A DNA stretch of 64,000 nucleotides, taken from positions 62,001-126,000 of IMG/VR virus record IMGVR_UViG_3300025930_000007, one strand, 5' to 3'. The position numbers and the translations under genes are program-made. This document shows, one piece after another, positions 22,606-30,942 of the stretch. Within the stretch, counting starts at the first letter, position 1. The number at the start of each line of letters is the position of its first letter. The DNA is from a virus. Below the pieces are notes generated by a model, which saw nothing but the letters and a program-made list of their open reading frames with translations, was not told the DNA's origin and searched no databases.

Positions 22606-23459
22606 AGATCGCCTGGGGGCCGACCGCTGTTGTCGTCGTGACACATATTGCGGGTATCCTCGGGCCGATCTTATACGGGATCTACCACGGATTCACCTGG
22701 GCGGCCGCGCTGGTCGGAGTGGTCTTCCTGCTTCTGGGGATGGCCTCAGTAAGCCAGGGCTATCACCGGCTCTTCTCGCATGGAACTTATGAGGCTCACT
22801 GGCTCGTTCGGCTCTTCTACGCTGCCTTCGGCGCCGCGACAATCGAGGGATCGGTGCTTAAATGGTGCGGCTTTCATCGGAACCATCACCTCTATGCGGA
22901 TACTGACGCCGAACCGCATAACATCAAAGCTGGATTCTGGTGGGCCCATGTCGGCTGGGTGATCTTCAATTATCCGGGCAAAGAGTTGTGCGGCAACGTC
23001 GACGATCTCAAGAGAGATCCCATTCTAAGGAACCAAGATCGCTGGTATGGGATCTGGGCTGTCGTCTTCGGAGTCCTGGCGCCGTGGGGGATGGGATACC
23101 TGCTTGGAGATCCCTGGGGAGGCCTGGTCATCGGGTCCTTCCTGCGGGTGATCGTGTTCCACCACATCACCTGGTGCATCAATTCGGCTGCGCACACCTT
23201 TGGAACGCAGCCGTATTCGAAGAAGACCACGGCAAAAGACTGCTGGTGGATGGCGCTTCTGACGATGGGAGAGGGCTATCATAACTTCCACCACACGTTT
23301 TCATTCGACTATAGGAACGGCGTTCGGTGGTTCAACTTCGACCCCAGCAAATGGATCATCTTCTGTCTGAGCAAGGTCGGATTGACTCGAAATCTACTGC
23401 GGGCGCCTGAAGAAGCTATTGATCAGGCTCTTGCCCAAAACCGGGTAGACCCGGTATAA
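22602..23459 (+). CDS. Delta-9-type fatty-acid desaturase
   Basis: 285 residues with the three His boxes of membrane acyl-CoA/acyl-lipid desaturases: HRLFSH (about 55-60), HRNHH (about 92-96) and HNFHH (about 227-231), plus NSAAHTFG near 195. Four membrane helices flank the boxes. The di-iron enzyme introduces a double bond using O2 and reduced electron carriers. The ATG overlaps the GNAT stop. With the phage ACP it suggests alteration of host membrane lipids. Confidence 0.92.
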   Translation: MKIAWGPTAVVVVTHIAGILGPILYGIYHGFTWAAALVGVVFLLLGMASVSQGYHRLFSHGTYEAHWLVRLFYAAFGAATIEGSVLKWCGFHRNHHLYADTDAEPHNIKAGFWWAHVGWVIFNYPGKELCGNVDDLKRDPILRNQDRWYGIWAVVFGVLAPWGMGYLLGDPWGGLVIGSFLRVIVFHHITWCINSAAHTFGTQPYSKKTTAKDCWWMALLTMGEGYHNFHHTFSFDYRNGVRWFNFDPSKWIIFCLSKVGLTRNLLRAPEEAIDQALAQNRVDPV

Positions 23460-23460
23460 T
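23431..23460 (+). promoter_or_regulatory. Leaderless-type promoter with operator-like repeat
   Basis: TTGCCC (23431-23436), 18-bp spacer, TATAAT (23455-23460) overlapping the desaturase stop, 6 nt to the ATG at 23467. The spacer holds the inverted repeat CCGGGT-AG-ACCCGG. Confidence 0.65.
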
Positions 23461-23466
23461 CCTCGC

Positions 23467-23778
23467 ATGAGGATTCTGACGATGACGACCCCTGCGGAGA
23501 AGATGCAGGGTCTTCAGCATCTTCCGTGGGTTCCGGATCAGACGATCTACGTGTTCCCCGAGGTCTATGAAGGCGATCAATTCCACTCCAGGAACGTGGC
23601 CGAGCCTTTCGATATCGCGTTCATCGACGCCAACGACAGGGTGATCGATCTTCGGAGGATGTATCCTCCCGATGATCTTGTCCAGGCGCCGGAAGGAAGC
23701 GTGACGGCGATCGAGACCAAGGCGGGGCGTTGCGCGATCTGGGGCATTCTTCCGGGCACTACTTTTGCCCTTCTTTAG
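23467..23778 (+). CDS. DUF192 family protein
   Basis: 103 residues. Family pattern: EKMQGLQHLPWVPDQTIYVF near the start, FDIAFIDANDRVIDLRRM (about 50-67), then an AP-x-G and a conserved AIETKAGRCA. DUF192 proteins are small beta-rich domains widespread in bacteria; function is not settled. The usual secretion signal is absent, so this version is probably cytoplasmic. Leaderless start. Confidence 0.82.
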   Translation: MRILTMTTPAEKMQGLQHLPWVPDQTIYVFPEVYEGDQFHSRNVAEPFDIAFIDANDRVIDLRRMYPPDDLVQAPEGSVTAIETKAGRCAIWGILPGTTFALL

Positions 23779-23807
23779 ATTCAGGCCCGGTAGGATAGGA
23801 GGATAGG

Positions 23808-24431
23808 ATGACGGCGGCAGCAACAGCGGAGAAGATCCTGAACAGGCCGGTTCTTGTGCTGAACCAGCGCTGGGTCGCTCTCACCACGATGTCGGTGAAG
23901 GAAGCGATCGGCCTGGTGGCCAAGGGCTCGGCCCGGATCATCGACCCGGCTGACTTCTCCGCGGTGGACCTCGTGACGTGGAACGACGTCAGCAGGGCCA
24001 AGCAGAAGCTGGAAGGCGAAGTAATCCGCAGCCAGCGTCTATCCCTGGTTCCGCCCGAGGTGATCGTGCTGACGAGCTACGCCGGCATCGGCCAGCGGTC
24101 CGTCGTCTTCAGCCGGAAGAACCTCTTCAAGCGCGATAAGTACACCTGCCAGTACTGCGGTGTGCAGCCGGGCCCGGAAGAGTTAACGATCGACCACGTC
24201 ATGCCGAAGTCCCGTGGCGGCGGCTCGACCTGGGAGAACTGCGTGCTGGCCTGCATCGAGTGCAACAAGAGGAAGGCCAACCGTACTCCCGACGAGGCCG
24301 GCATGAAGCTGAAGAAGACGCCCAAGAAGCCGACCTGGAAGAGCCTGGCGCAGCTCAACCCGAAGGATCGGAAGCTGTCCTGGGACAAGTTCATCAGCGA
24401 GGCCTACTGGGAGGTCGAGCTCGAGTCTTAA
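23808..24431 (+). CDS. HNH endonuclease (RECA/McrA-like HNH domain)
   Basis: 207 residues. N-terminal PVLVLNQRWVALTTMSVKEAI and the region up to 105 follow a family common in bacteria, and the HNH domain lies at about 108-150: CQYCG, IDHVMPKSRGG, W-x-N-CVLACIECNKRKANR. Zinc-binding Cys pairs frame the active His. GGAGGATAGG precedes the ATG. Could be a homing or packaging-linked nuclease; no intron is seen nearby. A convergent terminator follows. Confidence 0.9.
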   Translation: MTAAATAEKILNRPVLVLNQRWVALTTMSVKEAIGLVAKGSARIIDPADFSAVDLVTWNDVSRAKQKLEGEVIRSQRLSLVPPEVIVLTSYAGIGQRSVVFSRKNLFKRDKYTCQYCGVQPGPEELTIDHVMPKSRGGGSTWENCVLACIECNKRKANRTPDEAGMKLKKTPKKPTWKSLAQLNPKDRKLSWDKFISEAYWEVELES

Positions 24432-24450
24432 CCGGACTCTCTATCGAGAA

Positions 24451-24488
24451 GCCGGGGATCCTGGAAACGGGGTCCTCGGCTTTTTTTT
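24451..24488 (+). terminator. Rho-independent terminator after the HNH gene
   Basis: A 12-bp stem (AGCCGGGGATCC with GGGTCCTCGGCT, two wobble pairs) is followed by a run of Ts at 24483-24488. It overlaps the end of the convergent collagen-like gene. Confidence 0.85.
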
Positions 24489-25257
24489 ATGCCGAGACTT
24501 CGGCGAGAAGAAGTGAAGCGTGTTCTTCGTCAGCGCCAGCGATTGGCCTAATCTGGGCAGTACCCGCATTGGTCCGCCACTCAACATCGATGGTATGGAG
24601 ACCGATGCCCGGAGAGCGTCTCAGTACGATTGCACCAGATCCCACTCGTCTATTGGCGCCTGAGAACCCTTCCGAAGCAGCTCGCTGCGGTACTCCATCG
24701 AGGAGGATTTGGAAATCGACGGAAGCATCATTCGTATTTGAGACCGAGAAGCTGAAGTGGATGATCAGGAAGTCCGCAGCGATCATGGTGATGGTCTGGC
24801 TCATCAATGGGACGAAGGTGGCCGAACTGGTCGTCTGGTCCGTGGTTACTTCCGTGAATTCTGTCTGAAGAGACGATCCTGCACCCTGGAAACCCTGATT
24901 TCCTTGGTTTCCTTGAGGACCCGCCGATCCTTGGTTTCCTTGAGGACCGAGAGGTCCCTGATTTCCTTGAGGACCGCGAAGTCCCTGATTTCCTTGTGGG
25001 CCTGCATTCCCCTGTGGGCCTTGAACTCCAGGATTTGTACCTTGGGGACCTTGGAGGCCCGGAGCTCCATTTGCACCGCGGGTGCCAGGCGTTCCAGCGC
25101 CGCCTCCCCCACCGCCACCTGAAACGAAGGGCCATGCTGCCGGCGGTACGAAGAGCGGGATCAGTTCGATAACATCCTGCGCCAAGACGGTGCTATCGGC
25201 ATAGAGGATCCGGCCATCGCTCATCTGAATCGTGCCGTCAGGGCGCCGGATGGCCAT
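24487..25257 (-). CDS. Collagen-like repeat protein (probable fibre)
   Basis: 256 residues from the ATG at 25257 (GGAGA upstream). N-terminal domain of about 45 residues, a poly-Gly run, then about 25 Gly-x-y triplets rich in GPQGNQG (about 60-130), and a C-terminal beta-rich domain of about 125 residues that may trimerise. Collagen-like repeats with such ends are typical of phage tail fibres and spikes. It is divergent from the 25456 operon and isolated on the minus strand. Confidence 0.8.
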   Translation of the reverse strand: MAIRRPDGTIQMSDGRILYADSTVLAQDVIELIPLFVPPAAWPFVSGGGGGGGAGTPGTRGANGAPGLQGPQGTNPGVQGPQGNAGPQGNQGLRGPQGNQGPLGPQGNQGSAGPQGNQGNQGFQGAGSSLQTEFTEVTTDQTTSSATFVPLMSQTITMIAADFLIIHFSFSVSNTNDASVDFQILLDGVPQRAASEGFSGANRRVGSGAIVLRRSPGIGLHTIDVEWRTNAGTAQIRPIAGADEEHASLLLAEVSA

Positions 25258-25303
25258 GCAGAGGATCTCCGCGGGCGGATGAGAACAATGGTGGGGTGAC
25301 TGA

Positions 25304-25332
25304 AGTATACCCACTGGGCTGGCTAAATTGAA
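25304..25332 (-). promoter_or_regulatory. Promoter for the collagen-like gene
   Basis: On the minus strand TTCAAT (complement of 25327-25332), 17-bp spacer, TATACT (complement of 25304-25309), about 47 nt before the ATG. Confidence 0.6.
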
Positions 25333-25368
25333 GATTTTATTTAGCTAAAAGTTCGGCGCCCTTTTTTA

Positions 25369-25397
25369 TTGGCTATCCGTTCACAATAGGGTAGGAT
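25369..25397 (+). promoter_or_regulatory. Promoter for the 25456 operon
   Basis: TTGGCT (25369-25374), 17-bp spacer, TAGGAT (25392-25397), about 58 nt before the ATG, which has its own AAGGAG site. Confidence 0.5.
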
Positions 25398-25455
25398 TAG
25401 GGCGTTCAGCCAGTCCCACCCCTCCCGAACTGGCCGGCCCGATAAGGAGATCTAT

Positions 25456-25788
25456 ATGTTCGGCCGGTTCTTCGCCTTCGAGATGGGGTGCCCCGAAGAG
25501 GACGCCACCCCCGGCACCAACTTGATTGCCTACCTGAACGAGGATGGCTCTATCAGCCAGATCCCCGATCAGATGCAGGATATGCCTGACCAGGCTCCCG
25601 AGCTGGGCCCGGATGGAATGCCCATGATCTGTGAATGCCGCGGGCTGGGCTGCAAGAAGTGCAAGAGGAAGAAGGCTCAGATCATCACCTTGACGGGCAA
25701 TCCCAACATTCCTCTGCCGGTCATGAACATGCCGATGGGTCCAGGAGGACCTGGCATGATCATGATGGGGCGTCCGCGCTTCTTCTAG
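25456..25788 (+). CDS. Met/Pro-rich small protein with Cys cluster
   Basis: 110 residues. Acidic middle, the cluster CECRGLGCKKCKRKK (about 55-69) suggestive of zinc binding, and a Gly/Met/Pro-rich tail. AAGGAG precedes the ATG. Not recognised. Confidence 0.7.
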   Translation: MFGRFFAFEMGCPEEDATPGTNLIAYLNEDGSISQIPDQMQDMPDQAPELGPDGMPMICECRGLGCKKCKRKKAQIITLTGNPNIPLPVMNMPMGPGGPGMIMMGRPRFF

Positions 25789-25799
25789 AGGAGAGGACC

Positions 25800-26039
25800 A
25801 TGAGAGCCAGCATGGGGAAGAAGGACGGCAATATCATCACGGAGACGGCCAGCTACATCAAGAAGGAAGTAGGAGCTGTCGAGCGGAACCTAGAGAAGAG
25901 AGCCAAGCAGATCGCCGTCACCTCGACGATCTTCGGGACTGCGCTGGGGATTGTGATCGGGATTGTCGGTGTCTCGCTCTGGGAGCGATATGTGACGCCG
26001 CCGGCGGCGCCGCCATCGCGTCCTTCTACTCAGGTTTAG
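25800..26039 (+). CDS. Small single-span membrane protein
   Basis: 79 residues. A charged helical N-terminus (KKEVGAVERNLEKRAKQ), one transmembrane helix (about 39-60) and a proline-rich end. AGGAGAGG lies before the ATG. Possibly an inner-membrane virion or spanin-like protein; not recognised. Its end overlaps the convergent gene by 14 nt. Confidence 0.7.
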   Translation: MRASMGKKDGNIITETASYIKKEVGAVERNLEKRAKQIAVTSTIFGTALGIVIGIVGVSLWERYVTPPAAPPSRPSTQV

Positions 26040-26349
26040 ATCCAGGCCACAAGCAGCTCCCACAGCGATCCATTCCTCCCATGAAGAGCAGGACATATTT
26101 CAATCCTCGCTCGAGGCATCTGGGGCAGAACCGCATCTCCCGTGTGGAGCCCTCGGCCGCATAATTCCGGATCTCATGGATCATGTTCTCGTGCGTCTGA
26201 GCGGCCGCCAGATCACCCGGTATCCGGCGGATCCGGTGAGCTCGCGCGGCGATCGCTCTCCAGTGGGTTTCGGATTCCGGCATGATCCTGCTCAGGTCGG
26301 TCATGGTAGTCGTTTCGCGCTTTCGCTGGACCGTTGTTGTATCGCTCAT
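26026..26349 (-). CDS. Hypothetical protein with Cys4 zinc site
   Basis: 107 residues. A helical N-terminal half (DLAAAQTHENMIHEIRNY) and CPRC ... CGSC (about 75 and 97), a likely zinc ribbon. Its promoter overlaps that of the divergent gene at 26403. Not recognised. Confidence 0.7.
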   Translation of the reverse strand: MSDTTTVQRKRETTTMTDLSRIMPESETHWRAIAARAHRIRRIPGDLAAAQTHENMIHEIRNYAAEGSTREMRFCPRCLERGLKYVLLFMGGMDRCGSCLWPGSKPE

Positions 26350-26361
26350 GATAGACTAGAC

Positions 26362-26392
26362 TGTTTACTTCTCCGACACGTTTCAGTAAACT
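26362..26392. promoter_or_regulatory. Symmetric bidirectional promoter
   Basis: Plus strand: TTTACT (26364-26369), 17-bp spacer, TAAACT (26387-26392). Minus strand: TTTACT (complement of 26385-26390), 17-bp spacer, TAAACA (complement of 26362-26367). Each -10 lies on the other strand's -35. Confidence 0.65.
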
Positions 26393-26402
26393 TGGTTTCT
26401 GT

Positions 26403-27062
26403 ATGCCTGACTATACGGTGATCGTCCGGAAAGGCGAGATCTTCGTCAAGCACTGGGACACGGAGATCCGCGAGTACGTCGAGAAGAAAAAGACCGAACA
26501 GATTCTTTCCGACGTCCTCCAGTTCCCGCTCGTCCTCGAGGAGACGAATTTCGGACAATTCTTCTCGATCATCGCGTGTGAAAAGGACCTATACGAGAAG
26601 GTATTCAACGCCGCCCTCTACGGCCACCCTCTTGAGCCTTTCATCAAAGAATGCGAACTTCCTCCCAGGGAGACCAAGGACCTGGATTTCGTCGAAGTGT
26701 CGTGGAGCTCCCAGGTCTTCGAAGGCGAACTGGAAATCTGGCCCAGCTTTGATGGCTGGGGAGACTGGCCGGCTGATTATGCCGGTTCCGAAAACGACAC
26801 GGGGCCTAAGAAGGGCGGTATCGCAATCGAGTTCACGGCGCTCAACGAATACAAGCATCTCCCCTTTAAGCTCAACACTGAAGCGGACATCTACTCGCTG
26901 GATGTCAAGGGATCAGACCCTGTCCTAAAAGCGACGAGGAAATTCACCGTCTACGACGTGATCAAGGCCATCCTCTACGAGATCACCTGGGCCGGCGACA
27001 TCTCCCAAGGACGCAAAGGATGCCCCGGCTGCGAGAACGAGACGAGTGAAGCAGCAGCCTAA
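26403..27062 (+). CDS. Hypothetical protein
   Basis: 219 residues, aromatic- and acid-rich (WSSQVFEGELEIWPSFDGWGDWP), probably mixed alpha/beta, with a C-terminal CPGCEN pair. Not recognised. It begins 10 nt after the -10 box and overlaps the next gene by 17 nt. Confidence 0.75.
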   Translation: MPDYTVIVRKGEIFVKHWDTEIREYVEKKKTEQILSDVLQFPLVLEETNFGQFFSIIACEKDLYEKVFNAALYGHPLEPFIKECELPPRETKDLDFVEVSWSSQVFEGELEIWPSFDGWGDWPADYAGSENDTGPKKGGIAIEFTALNEYKHLPFKLNTEADIYSLDVKGSDPVLKATRKFTVYDVIKAILYEITWAGDISQGRKGCPGCENETSEAAA

Positions 27063-27480
27063 GAACTGCGCGGCCTGCGGGAATCCCCTCGATGCCCATA
27101 ATGAAGGAATCGAGCTTTGGGGTTCCTGGTTCTGCTCAAAATGCTTTCTTTCAAATGCGGCCAAAACACACAAGGAGCTGACCGATGACGACATCGCGCT
27201 GATCCGGCAGATCGGCAAGGAACTCGCTGGGTTCCTGCCGCCGGATCTACTAGAAATGGTCCTCGTAGGATTCCACAAGAGGACGACCGGTACGGATAAG
27301 AGGCCGTCGGAGGCCGAACTGTCGCGCTGTATCAGTGAGATCCAGCGCCTGACGGCCTTCGCGACTTTCCGCCAGATCTTGAACCTTCTCAAGACCTGGG
27401 AGCACAGCTTTACCGAGTTCGTCCAGAACCAGGAAGCAGAGCTTCGCGAGAAAGTGAAGCGCCTGACGGACCTGGAGTAA
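27046..27480 (+). CDS. Zinc-ribbon plus coiled-coil protein
   Basis: 144 residues. CAACG ... CSKC (about 8 and 31) form a zinc ribbon; the rest is helical with a C-terminal coiled coil (QNQEAELREKVKRLTDLE). Overlaps the upstream gene by 17 nt. Function unknown. Confidence 0.75.
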   Translation: MKQQPKNCAACGNPLDAHNEGIELWGSWFCSKCFLSNAAKTHKELTDDDIALIRQIGKELAGFLPPDLLEMVLVGFHKRTTGTDKRPSEAELSRCISEIQRLTAFATFRQILNLLKTWEHSFTEFVQNQEAELREKVKRLTDLE

Positions 27481-27483
27481 GGA

Positions 27484-27732
27484 ATGATTATGAGGCCATT
27501 GAATCGTGCGTTGTCCTGCGGCTGCATCTATGAGCCCGCCGACCCCTATGTCCCCGGAGGTCTGATGTTTCTGACGCAGGGCAAATGTCAGGAGCTGGGG
27601 GAGGCCATGAGCGCGGCTATGGAAAAGGACCCCCATAACTACAAGCAGCCGGAGCTTAGGGCATGGTCTGAGAGCTTTGACCGGCATAGGGCGGAGGTCC
27701 TGGCGCACCCGGAATGGAACATCCCTCGCTAA
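27484..27732 (+). CDS. Small hypothetical protein
   Basis: 82 residues with SCGCIYEPA near the N-terminus and a helical middle. Starts 3 nt after the previous stop with AAGGA overlapping. Not recognised; supported by operon packing and codon use. Confidence 0.65.
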   Translation: MIMRPLNRALSCGCIYEPADPYVPGGLMFLTQGKCQELGEAMSAAMEKDPHNYKQPELRAWSESFDRHRAEVLAHPEWNIPR

Positions 27733-27741
27733 GGAGCCTGG

Positions 27742-28044
27742 ATGCGAATGGAACTGATGAAGGGCGACAAACCCGGGAAAGAGCCTACCGATAAGGACGT
27801 CGAACAGATGATGGCTCTGACCAACGAGATCATCATGTTCGTGAACAGGCAGAAGTATCCGAACGCCATGTGGCGCGTTCGGGCCCTGGCGCTGGCGTTC
27901 GGCCGCATCATGGGCTCGACCGCGAACAATCGGATCGCGCTCGCTCGGCATATCAACGAGCAATTGGAAGTGGCAAGAGAAGGAGCGTTTCTCCACATGA
28001 AGCAACGAGAAGATGGACTGATCGAACCTCGGACGATTACTTAA
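27742..28044 (+). CDS. Small helical hypothetical protein
   Basis: 100 residues, almost entirely helical with many Met and charged residues. AAGGAGCC lies before the ATG. Not recognised. Last small member of the 26403-28044 operon before the beta-propeller-like gene. Confidence 0.65.
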   Translation: MRMELMKGDKPGKEPTDKDVEQMMALTNEIIMFVNRQKYPNAMWRVRALALAFGRIMGSTANNRIALARHINEQLEVAREGAFLHMKQREDGLIEPRTIT

Positions 28045-28049
28045 TTTCT

Positions 28050-28949
28050 ATGCCATTACTTGCAAGCATCTGCAACATTCGCACAGAGTTCAAGTCTGGG
28101 TTATTGCTGCTCGATGAGAATCTGTCAGGATATAGATACCTAAAGCTTCCCGGCGATCTTCCATCCAGCGGTATGACCGGCATCACGATGTCCGACGATC
28201 AAGTCATCGCATCATCTCAGGGTGGGATTATCGTTACGTTGGATAAAACCACGCTGGCTCTATTGGATAAAAGGCCTCCGCAAATCGCGAAGGATACCCA
28301 TTCCATCCTTCTTCATGATGGGAAGCTCTATGCCGTAGCTACCGGCTTGAATGCCGTGGTCGTCATGAATCTCCAAGAGGGGAAGGTGTCTTCCGAACGC
28401 ATCCATTGGATTCTGAGCAAGGAATCCTTTGGGCGTGATACGGACCATCTGAATTCCATCTGTTTCCATGATGGGAAGCTCTTAGTCTCTGGGTTCGGGC
28501 CGAAATCTGAAAAACTATGGTCTTCCGCCCAGAATGGTTTCGTGATGGATATCGCTTCTGGCGAAAAGCTCTATGAAGGCTTCTTCCAGCCTCATACCCT
28601 GACTTCCTACAATGGATCTCTCCTCATCTGTGAATCAGGAAAGTCCAGAGTTCTCGATCTTTCCCGCGGGAAGGTTGCAAACTTGGATGGATATGTCCGA
28701 GGGTTGTGCGAAGGTCCAGAGGGTCTTTACGCCGCCGTCAGCAAGGGTCGCACTGTCTCAAGAAGCACCGGCTTGATTACGACAAACCCGGACGACGGTG
28801 GAAACTTTGAGGGCCGCTCGGCTATCTATCTCATCGACCGGGACACCTTTGACGTGAGGAAGGTCCTGGAAACTGGAGATCTTGAGTTCTATGACCTGGT
28901 CATCGTGGGCGATCAGGCCCTCTCCTGGCCGGTCCACGATTGCTCTTGA
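28050..28949 (+). CDS. Beta-propeller-like protein (DUF4915/TIGR03032-like)
   Basis: 299 residues from the ATG at 28050. Repeating short strands with H/N-x-DGKLY/LVSG-type turns (ILLHDGKLYAVA, ICFHDGKLLVSG, TSYNGSLLIC, GLCEGPEGLYAA) indicate a six-bladed propeller. The segment DTDHLNSICFHDGKLLVS is close to the TIGR03032/DUF4915 family, whose members occur near glycan genes. Enzymatic role unproven. No clear Shine-Dalgarno. The stop TGA forms part of the next promoter's -35. Confidence 0.7.
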   Translation: MPLLASICNIRTEFKSGLLLLDENLSGYRYLKLPGDLPSSGMTGITMSDDQVIASSQGGIIVTLDKTTLALLDKRPPQIAKDTHSILLHDGKLYAVATGLNAVVVMNLQEGKVSSERIHWILSKESFGRDTDHLNSICFHDGKLLVSGFGPKSEKLWSSAQNGFVMDIASGEKLYEGFFQPHTLTSYNGSLLICESGKSRVLDLSRGKVANLDGYVRGLCEGPEGLYAAVSKGRTVSRSTGLITTNPDDGGNFEGRSAIYLIDRDTFDVRKVLETGDLEFYDLVIVGDQALSWPVHDCS

Positions 28950-28974
28950 CAGCCAGGGGTAAACGGCGCATACT
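28946..28974 (+). promoter_or_regulatory. Promoter of the VWA transcript
   Basis: TTGACA (28946-28951) overlapping the upstream stop, 17-bp spacer, CATACT (28969-28974). Produces a leader of about 320 nt before the VWA gene. Confidence 0.75.
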
Positions 28975-28978
28975 TCAA

Positions 28979-29047
28979 ATGCTCTTTCAGTCGCAAGTTG
29001 CGACTAATCAGACACAGGATGACCTGACAAGATCCTTTGGGCTTTAA
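28979..29047 (+). CDS. Possible 22-residue leader peptide
   Basis: An ATG 4 nt after the -10 box opens 22 codons (MLFQSQVATNQTQDDLTRSF...) ending in TAA. It sits at the predicted transcript start and precedes the structured leader. Could be a leaderless leader peptide or chance. Confidence 0.35.
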   Translation: MLFQSQVATNQTQDDLTRSFGL

Positions 29048-29250
29048 GCCTCATCTGCCATGAGCAGAAGGAGATCTTGGATCGCCGGCCCCGGGGCGGG
29101 CGATCCTTGTTTATAAAGCCGCAGGAAGGAGTCGGGAAGTCCACGCATCTTTAGGCTTTGGGGCGAGAGCCCGCAGCCGAAGAACACCGGGTATATGTCG
29201 ACGGCCCGGACCCTTTGGGATGCCACAGGAAATGTCCCGGTAAGGCATCC
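29028..29250 (+). ncRNA. Candidate structured RNA E: leader of the VWA gene
   Basis: Three-way junction closed by CAAGATC (29028-29034) / GATCTTG (29073-29079) with hairpins GGCT/AGCC and TCTGC/GCAGA; a 13-bp hairpin 29079-29092 with 29093-29106; AAAGCC/GGCTTT (29115-29120 with 29154-29159); GGGC-GAGA-GCCC; and GGATGCC/GGCATCC (29218-29224 with 29244-29250). It may be a cis-regulator of the VWA gene or an independent RNA. No riboswitch class recognised. Confidence 0.55.
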
Positions 29251-29299
29251 GCAGCGGTTCGATCAGTCGGACGACAAGAGGAACGTGGAGAATAACCAC

Positions 29300-30829
29300 A
29301 TGTCCAGCATCAGTCTGTCGGCACGTCTCGAGTTCCAGAAGATCCCCTTCGGCAAGAAAAAGGAAGCTCATCTTCTCATCACGCTCGAAGGGCAGAAGTT
29401 CCAGGGTGAGCGCAAGCCCCTGTCGCTCGCGGCGGTGATCGATGTTTCCGGCTCTATGGCTGGAGAGAAGATCGAGTACGCCAAGAAGTCGCTCCGCAAG
29501 CTGGTCGAACACATGAGCGACCAGGATACCCTCGCGATTCTCGCGTTCACGGATGACGTCTTCGTGGTCACCGAGCCCGCACGCATGACCCAGGACGCGA
29601 AGGACAAGGCCATCCAGGAGATTGCGAAGCTCCGCGATTTGGGGGGCACCAACCTCTCCGGCGCGACGCTCGAGGGCTATAATGCGATCCGGAAGGCAGT
29701 GGAGAAGAAGCTCGGTGGCTCGATCGAGCGCACCTTTCTCTTCACGGACGGTCAGCCCACCGCCGGTGACAGGTCCTTCGAGGGGCTGGTGGAGATCGCG
29801 AAGAACCGGAAACCCGAAGGCTGCGGCCTCACCTGCTTCGGGTACGGCTCCGACTACAACAAGGATCTCATGACCGCCATGACCAAGGCGGGCGGCGGGA
29901 ACGAGTACCACATCACGACGCCCGACCAGGCTCCCGCGGCCTTCGGCCGTGAGATCGGCGGCTTGCTGTCCTGCGTGGCGCAGGCGGTCAAGGTGACGAT
30001 CAAGACGAAGCCGGACGTCAAGATCAAGGAAGTGATGAACGACTTCGACGTTAAGGGCAATGACGACGAGACCGAGGCCGTGATCTCGGTCGACGATGTC
30101 TATGGCAGCGAGAAGCGCAGGCTGCTCGTCCGCCTGGAACTCCCGGCCATGGACAAGAGCGGCCATGCGTTCAAGCTGGCAGACGTCAAGGTGGACTTCG
30201 AGGATCTGGTCGCGAAGGAAGCCCGGTCCGAGGAGATCCCCGTCAAGGTGGAGTACGTCAAGGAAGCAGATGCCGACAAGGAATCGGACAAGGAAGTCCT
30301 CGAGCAGATCGCCGTCCAGAAGGCTGCCAAGGCCCAGGAGGAGGCCATCGAGCTCGCCCAGAAGGGCAATTATGCGGGAGCCCAGCAGATGGTGATGCAG
30401 GCCTCGGCCTTCTGCGCAAGCGTGGGAACGCCATTCGCGGCCAGCGTCGCGGGCGATCTCGACAAGCAGGTGCAGCCCTGGCTCAGTGCCCAGAAGTTCC
30501 AGAAGGGCGGCGCGCATTATCTGCGGTCGAACGCAGGGTCCTACAGCAGGGGTCGCGGGCAGACAGTCGGTGCTTCGCATCTCTACAACACTGCGGAGCA
30601 GACCGAGACGGAGATGTCCTTCAGCAAGCCGGACGTCGATGATCCCCAGGTGACGCTCGGTCCGGCGGTGCTCGGGCCCGGCCAGATGATGACGATGCCT
30701 CCGGCCTTTCTGCAGAACGGCCCCGTCGTTCCGGGGAAGGGAGGCAATCTGTTCCCGCCGGTGCCCTCCGCTCCGAAGATCCAGAAGCCTGCCGCTCCGA
30801 AGCTCTCGAAGAAGCGGACACGGCGTTAA
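29300..30829 (+). CDS. Von Willebrand factor A domain protein
   Basis: 509 residues from the ATG at 29300 (GGAGA upstream). N-terminal beta segment, then a VWA domain (about 40-215) with a complete metal site: DVSGSM (D-x-S-x-S), Thr in GGTNLSG and Asp in TDGQPTAG. The middle resembles the C-terminal extension of stand-alone VWA proteins; a helical region (about 350-400) and a disordered Gly/Pro tail ending KKRTRR follow. VWA domains bind partner proteins through a metal. Third-position G/C is high, as in the Ro60 and nrdJ genes. Confidence 0.88.
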   Translation: MSSISLSARLEFQKIPFGKKKEAHLLITLEGQKFQGERKPLSLAAVIDVSGSMAGEKIEYAKKSLRKLVEHMSDQDTLAILAFTDDVFVVTEPARMTQDAKDKAIQEIAKLRDLGGTNLSGATLEGYNAIRKAVEKKLGGSIERTFLFTDGQPTAGDRSFEGLVEIAKNRKPEGCGLTCFGYGSDYNKDLMTAMTKAGGGNEYHITTPDQAPAAFGREIGGLLSCVAQAVKVTIKTKPDVKIKEVMNDFDVKGNDDETEAVISVDDVYGSEKRRLLVRLELPAMDKSGHAFKLADVKVDFEDLVAKEARSEEIPVKVEYVKEADADKESDKEVLEQIAVQKAAKAQEEAIELAQKGNYAGAQQMVMQASAFCASVGTPFAASVAGDLDKQVQPWLSAQKFQKGGAHYLRSNAGSYSRGRGQTVGASHLYNTAEQTETEMSFSKPDVDDPQVTLGPAVLGPGQMMTMPPAFLQNGPVVPGKGGNLFPPVPSAPKIQKPAAPKLSKKRTRR

Positions 30830-30857
30830 ATAAGAAGAAGACACATACCGCCTTTGA

Positions 30858-30890
30858 GGGCCCGGTAGAAATACCGGGCCCTTTTGTTTT
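30858..30890 (+). terminator. Rho-independent terminator of the VWA gene
   Basis: A perfect 10-bp stem GGGCCCGGTA / TACCGGGCCC with loop GAAA, followed by TTTTGTTTT. Confidence 0.92.
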
Positions 30891-30903
30891 CTACAGGCAT
30901 CTC

Positions 30904-30931
30904 TTGACATGAGAGTGAGGAATGGTATCCT
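30904..30931 (+). promoter_or_regulatory. Promoter of the 30978 operon
   Basis: TTGACA (30904-30909), 16-bp spacer, TATCCT (30926-30931), about 47 nt before the ATG at 30978, which has GAGGGGGTG upstream. Confidence 0.75.
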
Positions 30932-30942
30932 ACGTTTACGTT

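Noticed and set aside
22439-22792. Plus ORF overlapping the GNAT and desaturase genes
   Set aside because: Both overlapping genes have clear family motifs in other frames.
21324-24431. Homing introns linked to the HNH genes
   Set aside because: No interrupted gene or intron core was seen near either HNH gene.
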